A DNA stretch of 64,000 bases from VAZQ01 sp963785745 (GTDB taxonomy: Bacteria; Pseudomonadota; Alphaproteobacteria; Rhizobiales; Xanthobacteraceae): the NCBI GenBank assembly GCA_963785745.1, contig CAWAWR010000034.1, positions 62,001 to 126,000 on the forward strand, in the 5' to 3' direction. The position numbers and the translations under genes were made by a program. Every line of letters starts with the position of its first letter. Position 1 is the stretch's first letter. Under the pieces are notes generated by a model that worked only from the letters and a program-made list of their open reading frames with translations, made no database searches and was not told the origin of the DNA. Below, one piece after another: positions 1 to 8,590 of this stretch.

Positions 1-459
1 CGGCGTGCGCGGATCGTCCGGCTTGTGCAGCGCATGGCCGAAGCCGGGCACCGCTTCCTTGCGCTGGCGGTGCTCCGCGACGATGCGGCGGCACCAGCCG
101 TCGGAGTCGGCTTCGTTGACGCCTTTGGCCAGCAAGTCCGCGCAGCCTTCCATGGTGCCGGCATGCACGCTCCCGATCGCGAGCAGGCCGGCGCCGATCG
201 ACACTTGGATCTGGTCGGGAACGCTCTCGGCCGTGAGGCGTGCAATAAGCGCGGATGGCGTGAAGCCGTGCTCCATCAGCGTGACCAGACAGGCGTCCAG
301 CACGCGCGTCTGCGCCGCGTCCGGCATCCGGCCGGTGACCAGGAAGTAGAAGACCTCCGTGAAGCTGTGCTTCCCGATGAGCTCGTTGACGAGATCGCGT
401 CCGCGAACGGTCACGCTGGTGGCGTTCGCGGTCGCGATATGGGTGGTCGGTCCTGACAT
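1..459 (-). CDS. Citrate synthase-family lyase/synthase (citryl-CoA lyase-like), partial
   Basis: The reading frame starts at an ATG at 459 and runs off the left edge, so only the N-terminal 153 residues are present. Two landmarks of the citrate synthase superfamily are visible: a segment SVHAGTMEG near residues 97-105, matching the first catalytic-His region, and VPGFGHALHKPDDPR at 138-152, matching the second catalytic-His region of citrate synthase. The third catalytic residue (Asp) would lie outside the window. The short start, without the large N-terminal domain, fits citryl-CoA lyase-like members rather than housekeeping citrate synthase. It lies 23 bases downstream of a Bug-type binding protein on the same strand, so the two probably form an operon handling a tricarboxylate or acyl-CoA. 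The substrate is not known; the family call is firm and the exact reaction is inferred. Confidence 0.8.
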   Translation of the reverse strand, partial: MSGPTTHIATANATSVTVRGRDLVNELIGKHSFTEVFYFLVTGRMPDAAQTRVLDACLVTLMEHGFTPSALIARLTAESVPDQIQVSIGAGLLAIGSVHAGTMEGCADLLAKGVNEADSDGWCRRIVAEHRQRKEAVPGFGHALHKPDDPRTP

Positions 460-482
460 CTGTGCTCGCTTGTTTGGCCGGC

Positions 483-1517
483 TTACTTTGTTCTCGAGAT
501 CGTGTCCTGGATGATCCGGGTGAGCGATGCGTCGAGCTTGGTGGCTTGTGCCACCGCTTCCTGGACCTCCAGCCCCGACGCCGGGCTCAGCTGGAATCCG
601 GCCTTGGTGATCTCATCGACGAAGGTTTCGTCCTTGACCATCCGGTCGAACGCAGCGCGTAACGCCTGCACGCGCTCGGCCGGCGCTCCCGGCGGCAATA
701 TGAAGGAACGCCCGACGTCGACATTGGAGGCCATGAAGCGCGCAACCGCGCGCTGTTCCTCCGTGCGGGCAAGCTCGAGCGCGAGCGGCACGTTCGGCAG
801 GTCCTTTTCCTTCGCGCTCCCGAACTGAACGATCGGCACCAGGAAGCCGGAATCGAACCACTGCTTGCGCAAGGTCTTGAAGATCGTCCAGCTCACGGTC
901 GCGCCCGCGATCTCGTTGCGCTCGATCGCGATGAACATCGGATTGATGCCGTCGTAACCCTCGATCGTCTTGATCTTGGCAGGCTCGAGCCAGCGCAGCA
1001 GCGCGGGCAGCAACGACGTCGGGGAGCCCGGCCCGGAGCCGCCGACCACAACCTCCTTCTCGAGCAGGTCCTTGAAGGTGCGCACGCCGGTGTCGGCGCG
1101 CACGGCCAGCACGTTGTTGACCCTTTCGATGGCGCCGAGCCAGATGAACTCGTTGACCTTGTATTTGGCCTTGTCGGCGTCGATGATCGAGGCCAAAGCA
1201 ACGGAGTCCGACACCATCGCCATGACCGAGCCGTCGCGCGGCGCGACGTTATACACGTAATTGCTGGCGACGATGCCGCCGGCGCCCGGCCTGTATTGCG
1301 GGACAATTTGCGGATTGCCCGGAATGAATTTTCCGAGATGGCGCGCCATGATCTGGTTGTAGATGGCATAGCCGCCGCCCGGCCCGAACGGGACGACCGA
1401 CGTGATCGTCTTGCCCTTGTAGAATTTCTCGACGGCGTCGTTCGCAACCGCATTTGACTCGGCAAGGACGAAAAGAAAGAGTGCTAATCCGAGCGCTCGC
1501 ATCGGGCGCATGCGCAT
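483..1517 (-). CDS. Bug-family (TTT-type) periplasmic substrate-binding protein
   Basis: A 344-residue secreted binding protein of the Bug/TctC family, which normally captures carboxylates for a tripartite tricarboxylate transporter. The chosen ATG at 1517 has a strong GGGGGAG ribosome site eight bases upstream and opens a signal peptide (Met-rich charged start, hydrophobic core, cleavage near SNAVA-ND). An in-frame ATG at 1574 lacks these features. The mature protein shows the family's early glycine-rich loop (VVPFGPGGG) and a PGAGGI segment. It is more divergent than the three other Bug proteins nearby, having an extended KFIPGNPQIVPQY region. No TctA/TctB membrane genes are in the window, so it may be an orphan receptor. 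The downstream gene is a citrate synthase-family lyase, which hints at an organic acid ligand. Confidence 0.85.
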   Translation of the reverse strand: MRMRPMRALGLALFLFVLAESNAVANDAVEKFYKGKTITSVVPFGPGGGYAIYNQIMARHLGKFIPGNPQIVPQYRPGAGGIVASNYVYNVAPRDGSVMAMVSDSVALASIIDADKAKYKVNEFIWLGAIERVNNVLAVRADTGVRTFKDLLEKEVVVGGSGPGSPTSLLPALLRWLEPAKIKTIEGYDGINPMFIAIERNEIAGATVSWTIFKTLRKQWFDSGFLVPIVQFGSAKEKDLPNVPLALELARTEEQRAVARFMASNVDVGRSFILPPGAPAERVQALRAAFDRMVKDETFVDEITKAGFQLSPASGLEVQEAVAQATKLDASLTRIIQDTISRTK

Positions 1518-1633
1518 ACTTGCGTCTCCCCCAAAGGCGTTCCTCTTGACAGTCTGTTCTTGTAAAAACATCATATTCGCCGCCCAGATCAGCGCAATGC
1601 GTCAATAAAGCAGCGCGGCGTGGAGGAGAGCTC

Positions 1634-2047
1634 ATGTCGGACATTGTTGGTATCGCGCATTTCAGCATTCCCGTGACCGACGTGAAGCGCAGCCGCGAGT
1701 TTTATGTCGACGTTGTCGGTTGCAAGCACCTGTTCTCGACGCCCAAGGGTCACATGTCATTCATCGACGCGGGCGGCGTCTGCCTCATCCTGGTGAAGCA
1801 GTCCGAACCGGTGAATCCGGTCCTGCACAATTCGGAAGGCGTGCATCATTCCTTCACGATCGCGCCCGACAAGTTTCAGGGCGCGATCGACCGGCTCAAG
1901 AAGCATGGCGTGGAGCTGATCGGTGAAGAAGACCGGCAGGGAGGCGTGGTGAACGGCCCACGGATCTATTTCCGCGATCCCGATGGGACCGTGCTCGAGT
2001 TCATCAATCTCACCAGCTACGTGACCGACCCGGCCCACAGCCACTGA
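1634..2047 (+). CDS. VOC (glyoxalase/dioxygenase fold) family protein
   Basis: A 137-residue single vicinal-oxygen-chelate domain protein. The start at 1634 has a clear GGAGGAG site. The fold signature is visible: an initial beta strand with a metal-type His (IAHFSIPVTDV), the SREFYVDVVG helix, a central HHSF segment and the terminal YFRDPDGTVLEFINL strand, where the last Glu is the usual metal ligand. Such proteins are glyoxalases, epimerases, ring-cleavage dioxygenases or binding proteins, and nothing here decides between them. It is divergent from the Bug receptor upstream and co-directional with the Bug receptor at 2100, so it may act on the transported compound. The family is secure and the reaction unknown. 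Confidence 0.85.
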   Translation: MSDIVGIAHFSIPVTDVKRSREFYVDVVGCKHLFSTPKGHMSFIDAGGVCLILVKQSEPVNPVLHNSEGVHHSFTIAPDKFQGAIDRLKKHGVELIGEEDRQGGVVNGPRIYFRDPDGTVLEFINLTSYVTDPAHSH

Positions 2048-2099
2048 TCTCGTCCCAGCTCGGCGAGGCGTAACCCGAACGAAGAGTCGTAGGTGACCC

Positions 2100-3071
2100 A
2101 TGCGTATGAGATTCGTGGCTTCTCTCGCGGCCGTCTTGCTTCCGCTCCTCTCCACCTTGTCGCTCGCCGAATCCGCCTATCCCACCAAGCCGGTCCGCAT
2201 CGTCGTACCCTATGCGGCGGGTGGCTCGGTCGACCCGATCGCGCGGCTGATCGCCGACCGGCTCTCGCGCACCATCGGCCAGAGCGTCTTCGTCGAGAAC
2301 CGTCCCGGCGCCGGCGGCAACATCGGCATCGAGGCGGTCGTGCGCGGCGCGCATGACGGTTACACGCTGCTGGCGACGCCGTCCGGCATCGCGGTCAATC
2401 CATCCGTCTACAGCAAGGTCCCCTATAATCTGGACAAGGATCTCACACCAATCGCGCTGGCCAACCGCAACGCCATGATCGTGTTGGTGAGCCCGAAATC
2501 CGGAATCAACAGCCTCTCCGATCTCGTCGCGCGCGCCAAAGAGAAGCCGGGCTCGCTGAACTATGCGATCTCCGCGAACGGCACCCTCGATCATCTCGTC
2601 TGCGAGCATTTGCGCGTCAGCACCGGCGTCGACATGGTGCGGATCAACTACGGCGGCGTGCCGAAAGGCATCACGGCGCTGATGGCCGGCGAGGTGCAGG
2701 TGATGGTGGCGTCGGTAGTCTCGGCTTCAAACTATGTGCGGTCCGGCCAGCTCAAGGCGATCGCGGTGACGGCCTCGCAGCGCCTGCCGTCGATGCCGGA
2801 CGCGCCGACGATGACAGAGCTCGGCTACAAGAATTTCGTGATGTACGGATGGGCCATGCTGTTCGCACCGAGCGGCGTGCCCGCCGACATCGTCGCGAAG
2901 CTGCACGCCGAGACCACCAAGGCGGTGGCGCAGCCCGACGTGACCAGGATCATCACCGAAACGGGGAGCGAGGTGCAGTCGCTGAGCCTCGACGAGCTGC
3001 GGGCCTATCTGCGCCAGGAGCTGGCCTTGTTCGCCGGCATCGCGAAGGCGAGCGGCACACGGATCGACTGA
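2100..3071 (+). CDS. Bug-family (TTT-type) periplasmic substrate-binding protein
   Basis: A 323-residue binding protein with a typical signal peptide (about residues 1-23, ending LSLAES) and the textbook Bug start of the mature chain: YPTKPVRIVVPYAAGGSVD, then VENRPGAGGNIG. An AGGTG site precedes the ATG closely. The length is usual for the family. It follows the VOC gene by 52 bases on the same strand. Such proteins bind carboxylated ligands in the periplasm. The partner membrane subunits TctA and TctB are not seen nearby, so transport may use components encoded elsewhere or the protein may act as a sensor. The ligand cannot be read from the sequence. Confidence 0.9.
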   Translation: MRMRFVASLAAVLLPLLSTLSLAESAYPTKPVRIVVPYAAGGSVDPIARLIADRLSRTIGQSVFVENRPGAGGNIGIEAVVRGAHDGYTLLATPSGIAVNPSVYSKVPYNLDKDLTPIALANRNAMIVLVSPKSGINSLSDLVARAKEKPGSLNYAISANGTLDHLVCEHLRVSTGVDMVRINYGGVPKGITALMAGEVQVMVASVVSASNYVRSGQLKAIAVTASQRLPSMPDAPTMTELGYKNFVMYGWAMLFAPSGVPADIVAKLHAETTKAVAQPDVTRIITETGSEVQSLSLDELRAYLRQELALFAGIAKASGTRID

Positions 3072-3248
3072 GCGGGGCTGGTCCGCCACCGCGTCACGGC
3101 GTGCCGGCGTGAAAATCCTGCTGTGAATGGCGCGAATTCTGCCACAGATTTGCAATCAGCTTGTCGTATAAGAAGGTCGCATCCTGCGCCCGTCGCCGGT
3201 GTCGGCGCGGGCAGGGGTAGCCAACAACAAACGCATCCTTCCAACATC

Positions 3249-4361
3249 ATGGTGGCGCACATGTTGACCGTCCTCGGTCGGCTCGCGGTAGCCTTGTGGC
3301 TTGCCGCGACGCTGGCAACAACGGCATTCGCCGAGCCGAAAGCCCAAACCGCGCCGCGCGGCATCGCCGTCGCGACCCGTGTCCTCCCGCCGCTGGTGGT
3401 GGAGCAGAAGGACACGCTGTCCGGCTTCAGCATCGAGCTGTGGAACGCGATCGCCGCGCGCCTGAAGCTGAAGACGAACTATGCTCCGGCACCCGACGTG
3501 CGCGCGCTGCTCGAAGAGGTGCGATCGGGCAAGGCTGAGATCGGCGTGGCGGCGATTTCGATCACGGCGGCGCGTGAGATCGAATTCGAATTTTCGCAAC
3601 CGATCCTCAATGCCGGCCTGCAGATCATGGTTCGCGGCGGCGGCCGGGACGGCAATTCACATCCGCTCTGGGACCTGCTCGGCCTCCTGTTCTCCAAGAC
3701 CAGTCTCGTCTGGCTGGGCGTCGCGCTCCTGCTACTGCTGATCCCGTCGCATGTCGTCTGGTTCCTGGAACGCCGCCATAACTCCGGGATCGTCCCGACC
3801 GATAAATATATCCCGGGGATTTTCTACGCGATGTTCTGGTCGGCGGCGACGCTCGCCACCCAGGCGGAAAACCAGCCACGGCAGTGGCTGGCGCGCGTGG
3901 TCGCGGTGTTCTGGATGTTCACCGGCATCGTGTTCGTCGCGCTCTATACTGCGCAGCTCGCGGCGACGCTGACCGTCCAGCAAATTCAAGGCGGCATCAA
4001 CGGGCCGGACGATCTCGCGGGCCGCAAGGTCGCGACCACGCGCGGCAGCACCGCCGCCAATGTCGTACGCGAGCTGCGCGCGACCGTCGTCGAGGTCGCG
4101 CGCATCGACGAGGCCTACGAGGCGCTCAGCAATCGCGAGGTCGACGCCGTGGTCTTCAACTCGCCGGTGCTGCTGTTCTATGCCGCCAACGAAGGCAAAG
4201 GCCGGGTGCACATGGTCGGCACGCCGTTCCGCAAGGAGGACTACGGCATCATCTTCCGGCCCGGCAATCCGTTGCGCCGCCAGGTCAACGCGACCCTCCT
4301 CCAGCTCCGCGAAGACGGCACTTACCAGCAGATCTACGACAAGTGGTTCGGCAGCCGATAG
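3249..4361 (+). CDS. Prokaryotic ionotropic glutamate receptor-like channel
   Basis: A protein of about 370 residues with a signal peptide and a periplasmic binding-protein-like ligand domain split by a pore module. S1 spans about residues 36-128 and contains ITAARE-type residues, where R109 aligns with the ligand-carboxylate Arg of glutamate receptors. A first membrane helix is at 150-170, a re-entrant pore loop at about 188-212, and a further helix at 213-243 ending in LYTAQLAATLTV. S2 follows at about 244-370. LYTAQLAAT closely resembles the eukaryotic SYTANLAAF gate motif. The pore loop (TLATQAENQP) lacks the TVGYG potassium filter of bacterial GluR0. The Asp that usually holds an amino-acid ligand appears as Asn (VVFNSP). 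Starts at 3249 and 3261 are both possible; an upstream ATG at 3123 would add a non-signal extension and is disfavoured. Confidence 0.8.
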   Translation: MVAHMLTVLGRLAVALWLAATLATTAFAEPKAQTAPRGIAVATRVLPPLVVEQKDTLSGFSIELWNAIAARLKLKTNYAPAPDVRALLEEVRSGKAEIGVAAISITAAREIEFEFSQPILNAGLQIMVRGGGRDGNSHPLWDLLGLLFSKTSLVWLGVALLLLLIPSHVVWFLERRHNSGIVPTDKYIPGIFYAMFWSAATLATQAENQPRQWLARVVAVFWMFTGIVFVALYTAQLAATLTVQQIQGGINGPDDLAGRKVATTRGSTAANVVRELRATVVEVARIDEAYEALSNREVDAVVFNSPVLLFYAANEGKGRVHMVGTPFRKEDYGIIFRPGNPLRRQVNATLLQLREDGTYQQIYDKWFGSR

Positions 4362-4415
4362 CGCGCCGCGCCATCCTTTCGTACAATCCATTCGAATGAA
4401 GGATGGAACCTGCTC

Positions 4416-5345
4416 ATGGACGTGACGATCAGCGAAGTCGGGCCGCGCGACGGGCTCCAGAGCATCAAGCGCACGCTGCCGACCGAGGCCAAGCACCGCT
4501 GGATCGCGGCGCTGGCGCAGGCCGGCCTGCGCGAGATCGAGGTCGGCTCGTTCGTCTCGCCGAAGGTGTTGCCACAGATGGCCGACTGCGCGGAGGTGGT
4601 GGCGCGGGCGCGGACCATTCCGAATCTGCGCATCGTGGCGCTGGTGCCGAACCTGCGCTACGCGACCATGGCGTTCGAGGCCGGCACCCATGTCATCACC
4701 ATTCCGGTGTCGGTGAGCGAGCCGCATTCGATCGCCAATATCCGCAAGACCCATGCCGAGATCATCGCCGACGTGCGCGCGATCGTGGCGCTGCGCAACG
4801 AGCGCTTCCCGGAGATCAAGGTCGAGACCTCGCTCTCCACCGCCTTCGGCTGCACCATCCAGGGGATCGTGCCGGAGGCTGACGTGCTGCGTCTGGCGGC
4901 GGCGATGGCGGACGCCGGCTCCGACACCATCAACCTTGCCGACACCGTCGGTTACGCCAACCCGGCGCAGGTGCGGCGGCTGTTCAAGCTCGTCCGCGCC
5001 GAGGTCGGCGACAAGACCGGCGGCGCGCATCTGCACAACACGCGCGGGCAGGGGCTCGCCAATGTGGTGGCGGCGCTCGATGCCGGCGTCACCACCTTCG
5101 ATTCCTCGCAAGGCGGCATTGGCGGCTGTCCCTATGCGCCGGGCGCCACCGGCAACATCGTCACCGAGGACCTGGTGTTCCTGCTCGAATCCATGGGGCT
5201 CGACACCGGCATCGATCTCGAGGCGCTGATCGCGGCGCGCGCGATCCTGGCCGAGGCGCTGCCGGGCGAAGCGCTCTACGGCCATGTGCCGGCCGCCGGC
5301 CTGCCCAAGGGCTTCACGCCGGCCGCAGCCGGGAGAGCGGCATGA
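4416..5345 (+). CDS. Hydroxymethylglutaryl-CoA lyase-like enzyme
   Basis: A 309-residue DRE-TIM metallolyase. The N-terminus reads TISEVGPRDGLQ, the catalytic R-D-G-L-Q motif of HMG-CoA lyase, and the C-terminal third has GGIGGCPYAPGATGN, containing the family's active-site Cys and the following TEDLVFLLESMG. HLHNTRGQG supplies the metal-binding His residues. The family cleaves HMG-CoA to acetoacetate and acetyl-CoA in leucine degradation, or related 3-hydroxy-3-methylacyl-CoAs. The gene overlaps the next one by four bases (ATGA), so the pair with a CaiB/BaiF CoA-transferase is translationally coupled. Activation of a dicarboxylate by CoA transfer followed by lyase cleavage is a reasonable reading, as in itaconate/citramalate-type pathways, but the substrate is inferred. 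Confidence 0.9.
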   Translation: MDVTISEVGPRDGLQSIKRTLPTEAKHRWIAALAQAGLREIEVGSFVSPKVLPQMADCAEVVARARTIPNLRIVALVPNLRYATMAFEAGTHVITIPVSVSEPHSIANIRKTHAEIIADVRAIVALRNERFPEIKVETSLSTAFGCTIQGIVPEADVLRLAAAMADAGSDTINLADTVGYANPAQVRRLFKLVRAEVGDKTGGAHLHNTRGQGLANVVAALDAGVTTFDSSQGGIGGCPYAPGATGNIVTEDLVFLLESMGLDTGIDLEALIAARAILAEALPGEALYGHVPAAGLPKGFTPAAAGRAA

Positions 5346-6583
5346 CGATGGCGCCAGCCAAGCTTCCGCTTGCGGGCATCCGCGTCGTCGAATTCTCCCA
5401 CATGGTGATGGGCCCGAGCTGCGGGCTGATCCTTGGCGATCTCGGCGCCGACGTGATCAAGGTCGAGCCCATGGGCGAGGGCGACAACACACGGCGGCTG
5501 CCGGGCTCCGGCGCCGGCTTCTTTCCGGCGTTCAATCGCAACAAGCGAAGCCTCCAGCTCGACATCAAGTCGCCCAAGGGGATCGCATTCGCCAAGAAGC
5601 TGATCGCGCGCGCCGACGTGTTGATCGAGAATTTCCGCCCCGGCGGTCTCGATGCGCTCGGCCTCGGCTACGACGCGCTCAAGACCGGCAATCCCGGCCT
5701 CATCTATTGCTCGCTGAAGGGCTTCCTGTCCGGTCCCTACGAGCACCGCCCGGCGCTCGACGAGACCGTGCAGATGATGGGCGGGCTCGCCTACATGACC
5801 GGCCCGCCGGGACGTCCGCTGCGCGCCGGCGCCTCCGTCAACGACATCATGGGCGGCATGTTCGCCGTCCTCGGCATCATGGGCGCGCTGATGGAACGCG
5901 CGCACACCGGCCACGGCCAGCGCATCCGCAGCGCGCTGTTCGAGAACAACGCGTTCCTGGTCTCGCAGCACATGGCGCAGTTCGCCGTCACCGGCCAGGC
6001 AGCCGCGCCGATGCCGGCGCGCATCTCGTCCTGGGGCATCTATGACGTGTTCGACACCGGCGACCAAAGCCAGATCTTCATCGCGGTCGTTACCGATACG
6101 CAATGGCGGTCGTTCTGCGAGGCGTTCGACCTCGCCGACCTCGCGGCCGACGCCACGCTGGCCACCAATCCGCAGCGGGTGGCTGCACGCGACCGCATGC
6201 TGCCGCGCCTGCGCGACGTGTTCGGCAAGCTTACCCGTGACGAGATCGCCGATATCTGCGAGCGGTCGGCGGTCGGCTATGCCCCGATCACCCGGCCGGA
6301 CGAACTGTTCGGCGATCCGCAGTTGCAGCAGCCCGGCGCCATGGTCGAGGTGACGCTGGCAGACGGCCGCGTCATGCCGATTCCGGCGCTGCCGCTTGAG
6401 ATGAATGGCGAACGGTTCGGCATGCGCCTCGACATCCCGCGGGCGGGCGAGCACTCGGCCGACGTTGCGCGCGAGCTCGGCTGCGACGCCGACGAGATCC
6501 GCGCGCTGGTCGAGGAAGGCGTTCTTGGAGTGGCCGACGACGGCGCGTCGCAGCCGCGGCGTGCTACTTCTTCAAGCCGATGA
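5342..6583 (+). CDS. CaiB/BaiF family (class III) CoA-transferase
   Basis: A 413-residue class III CoA-transferase. The N-terminal Rossmann part is typical (LAGIRVVEFSHMVMGPSCG, LGDLGADVIKVEP), followed by the NRNKRSLQLDIKS segment that contacts CoA. The conserved catalytic Asp is expected in RPALDETVQMMGG. The family moves CoA between carboxylic acids in the cytosol (oxalate, succinate, carnitine and mesaconate types). The start overlaps the stop of the HMG-CoA lyase-like gene by four bases, so they are co-translated. The 3' end overlaps the convergent Bug gene by 20 bases. Substrate is not deducible; a succinyl-CoA-dependent activation feeding the lyase is likely. Confidence 0.9.
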   Translation: MTMAPAKLPLAGIRVVEFSHMVMGPSCGLILGDLGADVIKVEPMGEGDNTRRLPGSGAGFFPAFNRNKRSLQLDIKSPKGIAFAKKLIARADVLIENFRPGGLDALGLGYDALKTGNPGLIYCSLKGFLSGPYEHRPALDETVQMMGGLAYMTGPPGRPLRAGASVNDIMGGMFAVLGIMGALMERAHTGHGQRIRSALFENNAFLVSQHMAQFAVTGQAAAPMPARISSWGIYDVFDTGDQSQIFIAVVTDTQWRSFCEAFDLADLAADATLATNPQRVAARDRMLPRLRDVFGKLTRDEIADICERSAVGYAPITRPDELFGDPQLQQPGAMVEVTLADGRVMPIPALPLEMNGERFGMRLDIPRAGEHSADVARELGCDADEIRALVEEGVLGVADDGASQPRRATSSSR

Positions 6584-7544
6584 CTTCCATCAGCTTGGCG
6601 AGCAGCGCGTCCTCCTTGGCGATCAGCGCACCGAACTGACCGGACGGCAGGAAAGCCGGACGTGCGCCGAGGCGCTCGGAGGCCTGGACGAATTCCTTGC
6701 TCGCTACCGTGTTGCGGATCGCAAGCTCGAGCGCGGCAACCGTCGCCACCGGCGTGCCAACGGGCACCGCAATTCCGCGCCAGGCTTCGAGCGAGACATC
6801 GAAGCCTTCCTCGCGCGCCGTCGGCACGTTCGGGAAGGCGGGGTCGCGGGTCGCGACCATCGCGGTCAGGAACCGCACCTGTCCGCTCTTGACGTATTGC
6901 GCGAGCGCGGCGGGAAGCTGCACCACGGCGTCGACCTGGCCGCCGAGCAGGCTTGGCACCACCTGGGCGGCTGCGAACGGAACGTCCACGGCTTCGACGC
7001 CCGCCGGCCGGAACAGCGCGACCGACGAGATATGGGTGTGGCTGCCGACGCCGGAATTGCCGATGGTGATGGCCTTCGGGCGCTTTTTGCCGTCAGCGAT
7101 CAGATCTTTCAGCGTTTTCCATTTGGCGTCGCTCTTGACCGCGACCACGGGTGACTCGACCAGCACCTGCGCCACCGCCACGAACGACTTGTAATTGAAT
7201 GGTAGCGTTCCGGAATGGTACGTGGTCGAGATCGAGTTCGAATTCCACACCAGCGAGGTGCCGTCCGGCTTCTGCGCGGCGACGTGACGGTAACCGATCG
7301 CGCCGCCGGCGCCGGGACGGTTCACCACGATCACATTGGTGCCGAGCTCCTTGCTGATTCCGTCGGCCAGGAGTCTTGCCGTGATGTCCGCCGACGAGCC
7401 GGCCGGGAACAGCACGGTGATCTCGATCGTGGGTTTGTGCCCAAACGGATTCGGCGGCGCTTTCTTCTTTGGCTCCGCCATTGCCGAGCCGGTGGCCAGC
7501 GCAAGCGCAAATACGGTCAGCAGTCCGAACACGGTACGCTTCAT
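6564..7544 (-). CDS. Bug-family (TTT-type) periplasmic substrate-binding protein
   Basis: A 326-residue secreted binding protein. The ATG at 7544 is preferred because GAGGG lies six bases upstream and a signal peptide follows directly (KRTVFGLLTVFALALATGSAMA). The mature chain starts with a Lys/Pro-rich stretch and then shows the family landmarks TVLFPAGSSADI and NRPGAGGAIGYRH. It is the last gene of a minus-strand group (GlcG/HbpS protein, Gfo/Idh/MocA oxidoreductase, Bug), 14 bases after the oxidoreductase. Its end overlaps the convergent CoA-transferase by 20 bases. The operon suggests a sugar-acid or hydroxy-acid ligand, but this is inference. Confidence 0.9.
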   Translation of the reverse strand: MKRTVFGLLTVFALALATGSAMAEPKKKAPPNPFGHKPTIEITVLFPAGSSADITARLLADGISKELGTNVIVVNRPGAGGAIGYRHVAAQKPDGTSLVWNSNSISTTYHSGTLPFNYKSFVAVAQVLVESPVVAVKSDAKWKTLKDLIADGKKRPKAITIGNSGVGSHTHISSVALFRPAGVEAVDVPFAAAQVVPSLLGGQVDAVVQLPAALAQYVKSGQVRFLTAMVATRDPAFPNVPTAREEGFDVSLEAWRGIAVPVGTPVATVAALELAIRNTVASKEFVQASERLGARPAFLPSGQFGALIAKEDALLAKLMEVIGLKK

Positions 7545-7558
7545 GACAGTCCCTCGCC

Positions 7559-8566
7559 TCAATCGTTCTTCAGTATTTCCTCGACCTCGACCTTGCGGCC
7601 TTCGCGGGCCGAGAGGATCCCGGCGCGCACGACCGCGAGCGAGCGGGTGGCAAAGTCGCCTCCCACCTCGGGCGCTCCGTTGCCCTGGCAGGCGGCGGCG
7701 AATTCCTCGAGCTCTTCCACGAAGGTATCGTTGCTGCTTGTCGGGATGGGGGCGGCCTTTTTCTCGCCGCGTTTGAGTAGCCGCAAACCATTGTGCAGGT
7801 CGTAAAAAGCTGTGGCGTCTTTGCCATAAATATTCATCAAATAGTATTCAGACGCCGACGCGTAGCTCGCGTTGAGCGTGGACATCGCCCCGTTCTCGTG
7901 TTCGAGAAGCATGCTTGCGACGTCCGGATTGTCGCCGGGCAGCACCAGTTGCGCAAACTGTCCTCGCACCGCCACCACCGGCCCCATCAGGAATTCCAGC
8001 ACGTCCGTGTAATGGATGCCGATCTGGAGCATCACGCCGCCCGGCATGCCGGCGGCCTGGTAGCGCCAGGACGAGAGATCGATCTGGCCCAGCCGGTCGC
8101 GGCTGATGTTGGCCTCGGCGTTGACCAGCTTGCCGAACACGCCGGCCGCGATCTGCTGCTTCACCCAGCGGAAGTGACTCTCGCGCCGGCGCTGATAGCC
8201 GAGCGCGAGCACGACACCGGCCTTGCGGCACACCTCGCTGATCGCGCGTCCGTCGGACACGGTGTTGGCGATCGGCTTGTCGAGGAAGACGTGCTTGCCG
8301 GCCGCGGCCGCGGCGCGCGTGGTCTCGAGGTGAACGTCGTTCGGCGTGGTGTTGATGACCGCCTTGATGGAGGGGTCGGCCAACACTTCTTCGTAGGTCG
8401 CCGCCGGCCGGCATTTGTATTTTGCAGCGAACGCCGCGCGCTTGTCGGCCGAGCGAGTATAGCAAGCGGCGATTTCGATCCGTTGCGAACGCTTCATGGC
8501 GTCGGCGAGCACGTCCGACCACCAGCCCATGCCGATGCAGGCGACGCGAAGAGGTTCGATTGCCAT
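7559..8566 (-). CDS. Gfo/Idh/MocA family NAD(P)-dependent oxidoreductase
   Basis: A 335-residue dehydrogenase. The N-terminal Rossmann domain begins RVACIGMGWWSDVLA, a degenerate glycine-rich dinucleotide loop, and continues with the NTTPNDVH segment. FLDKPIANT is the family's EKP-type motif with the catalytic Lys (DKP here). The C-terminal half is the alpha/beta substrate domain, with GIHYTDVLEFLMGP near residues 195-208. Members oxidise or isomerise sugars, inositols and sugar acids in the cytosol. It lies between a GlcG/HbpS gene (24 bases upstream) and a Bug receptor (14 bases downstream) on the same strand, so import of the substrate by the Bug-linked system is plausible. The specific substrate is unknown. 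Confidence 0.88.
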   Translation of the reverse strand: MAIEPLRVACIGMGWWSDVLADAMKRSQRIEIAACYTRSADKRAAFAAKYKCRPAATYEEVLADPSIKAVINTTPNDVHLETTRAAAAAGKHVFLDKPIANTVSDGRAISEVCRKAGVVLALGYQRRRESHFRWVKQQIAAGVFGKLVNAEANISRDRLGQIDLSSWRYQAAGMPGGVMLQIGIHYTDVLEFLMGPVVAVRGQFAQLVLPGDNPDVASMLLEHENGAMSTLNASYASASEYYLMNIYGKDATAFYDLHNGLRLLKRGEKKAAPIPTSSNDTFVEELEEFAAACQGNGAPEVGGDFATRSLAVVRAGILSAREGRKVEVEEILKND

Positions 8567-8590
8567 TCTTCTACTTCCAGCTTGTGTCGA

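Noticed and set aside
3732..5285. 517-residue minus-strand open frame
   Set aside because: Antisense shadow of the channel and HMG-CoA lyase-like genes, which have clear domains; composition is low-complexity.
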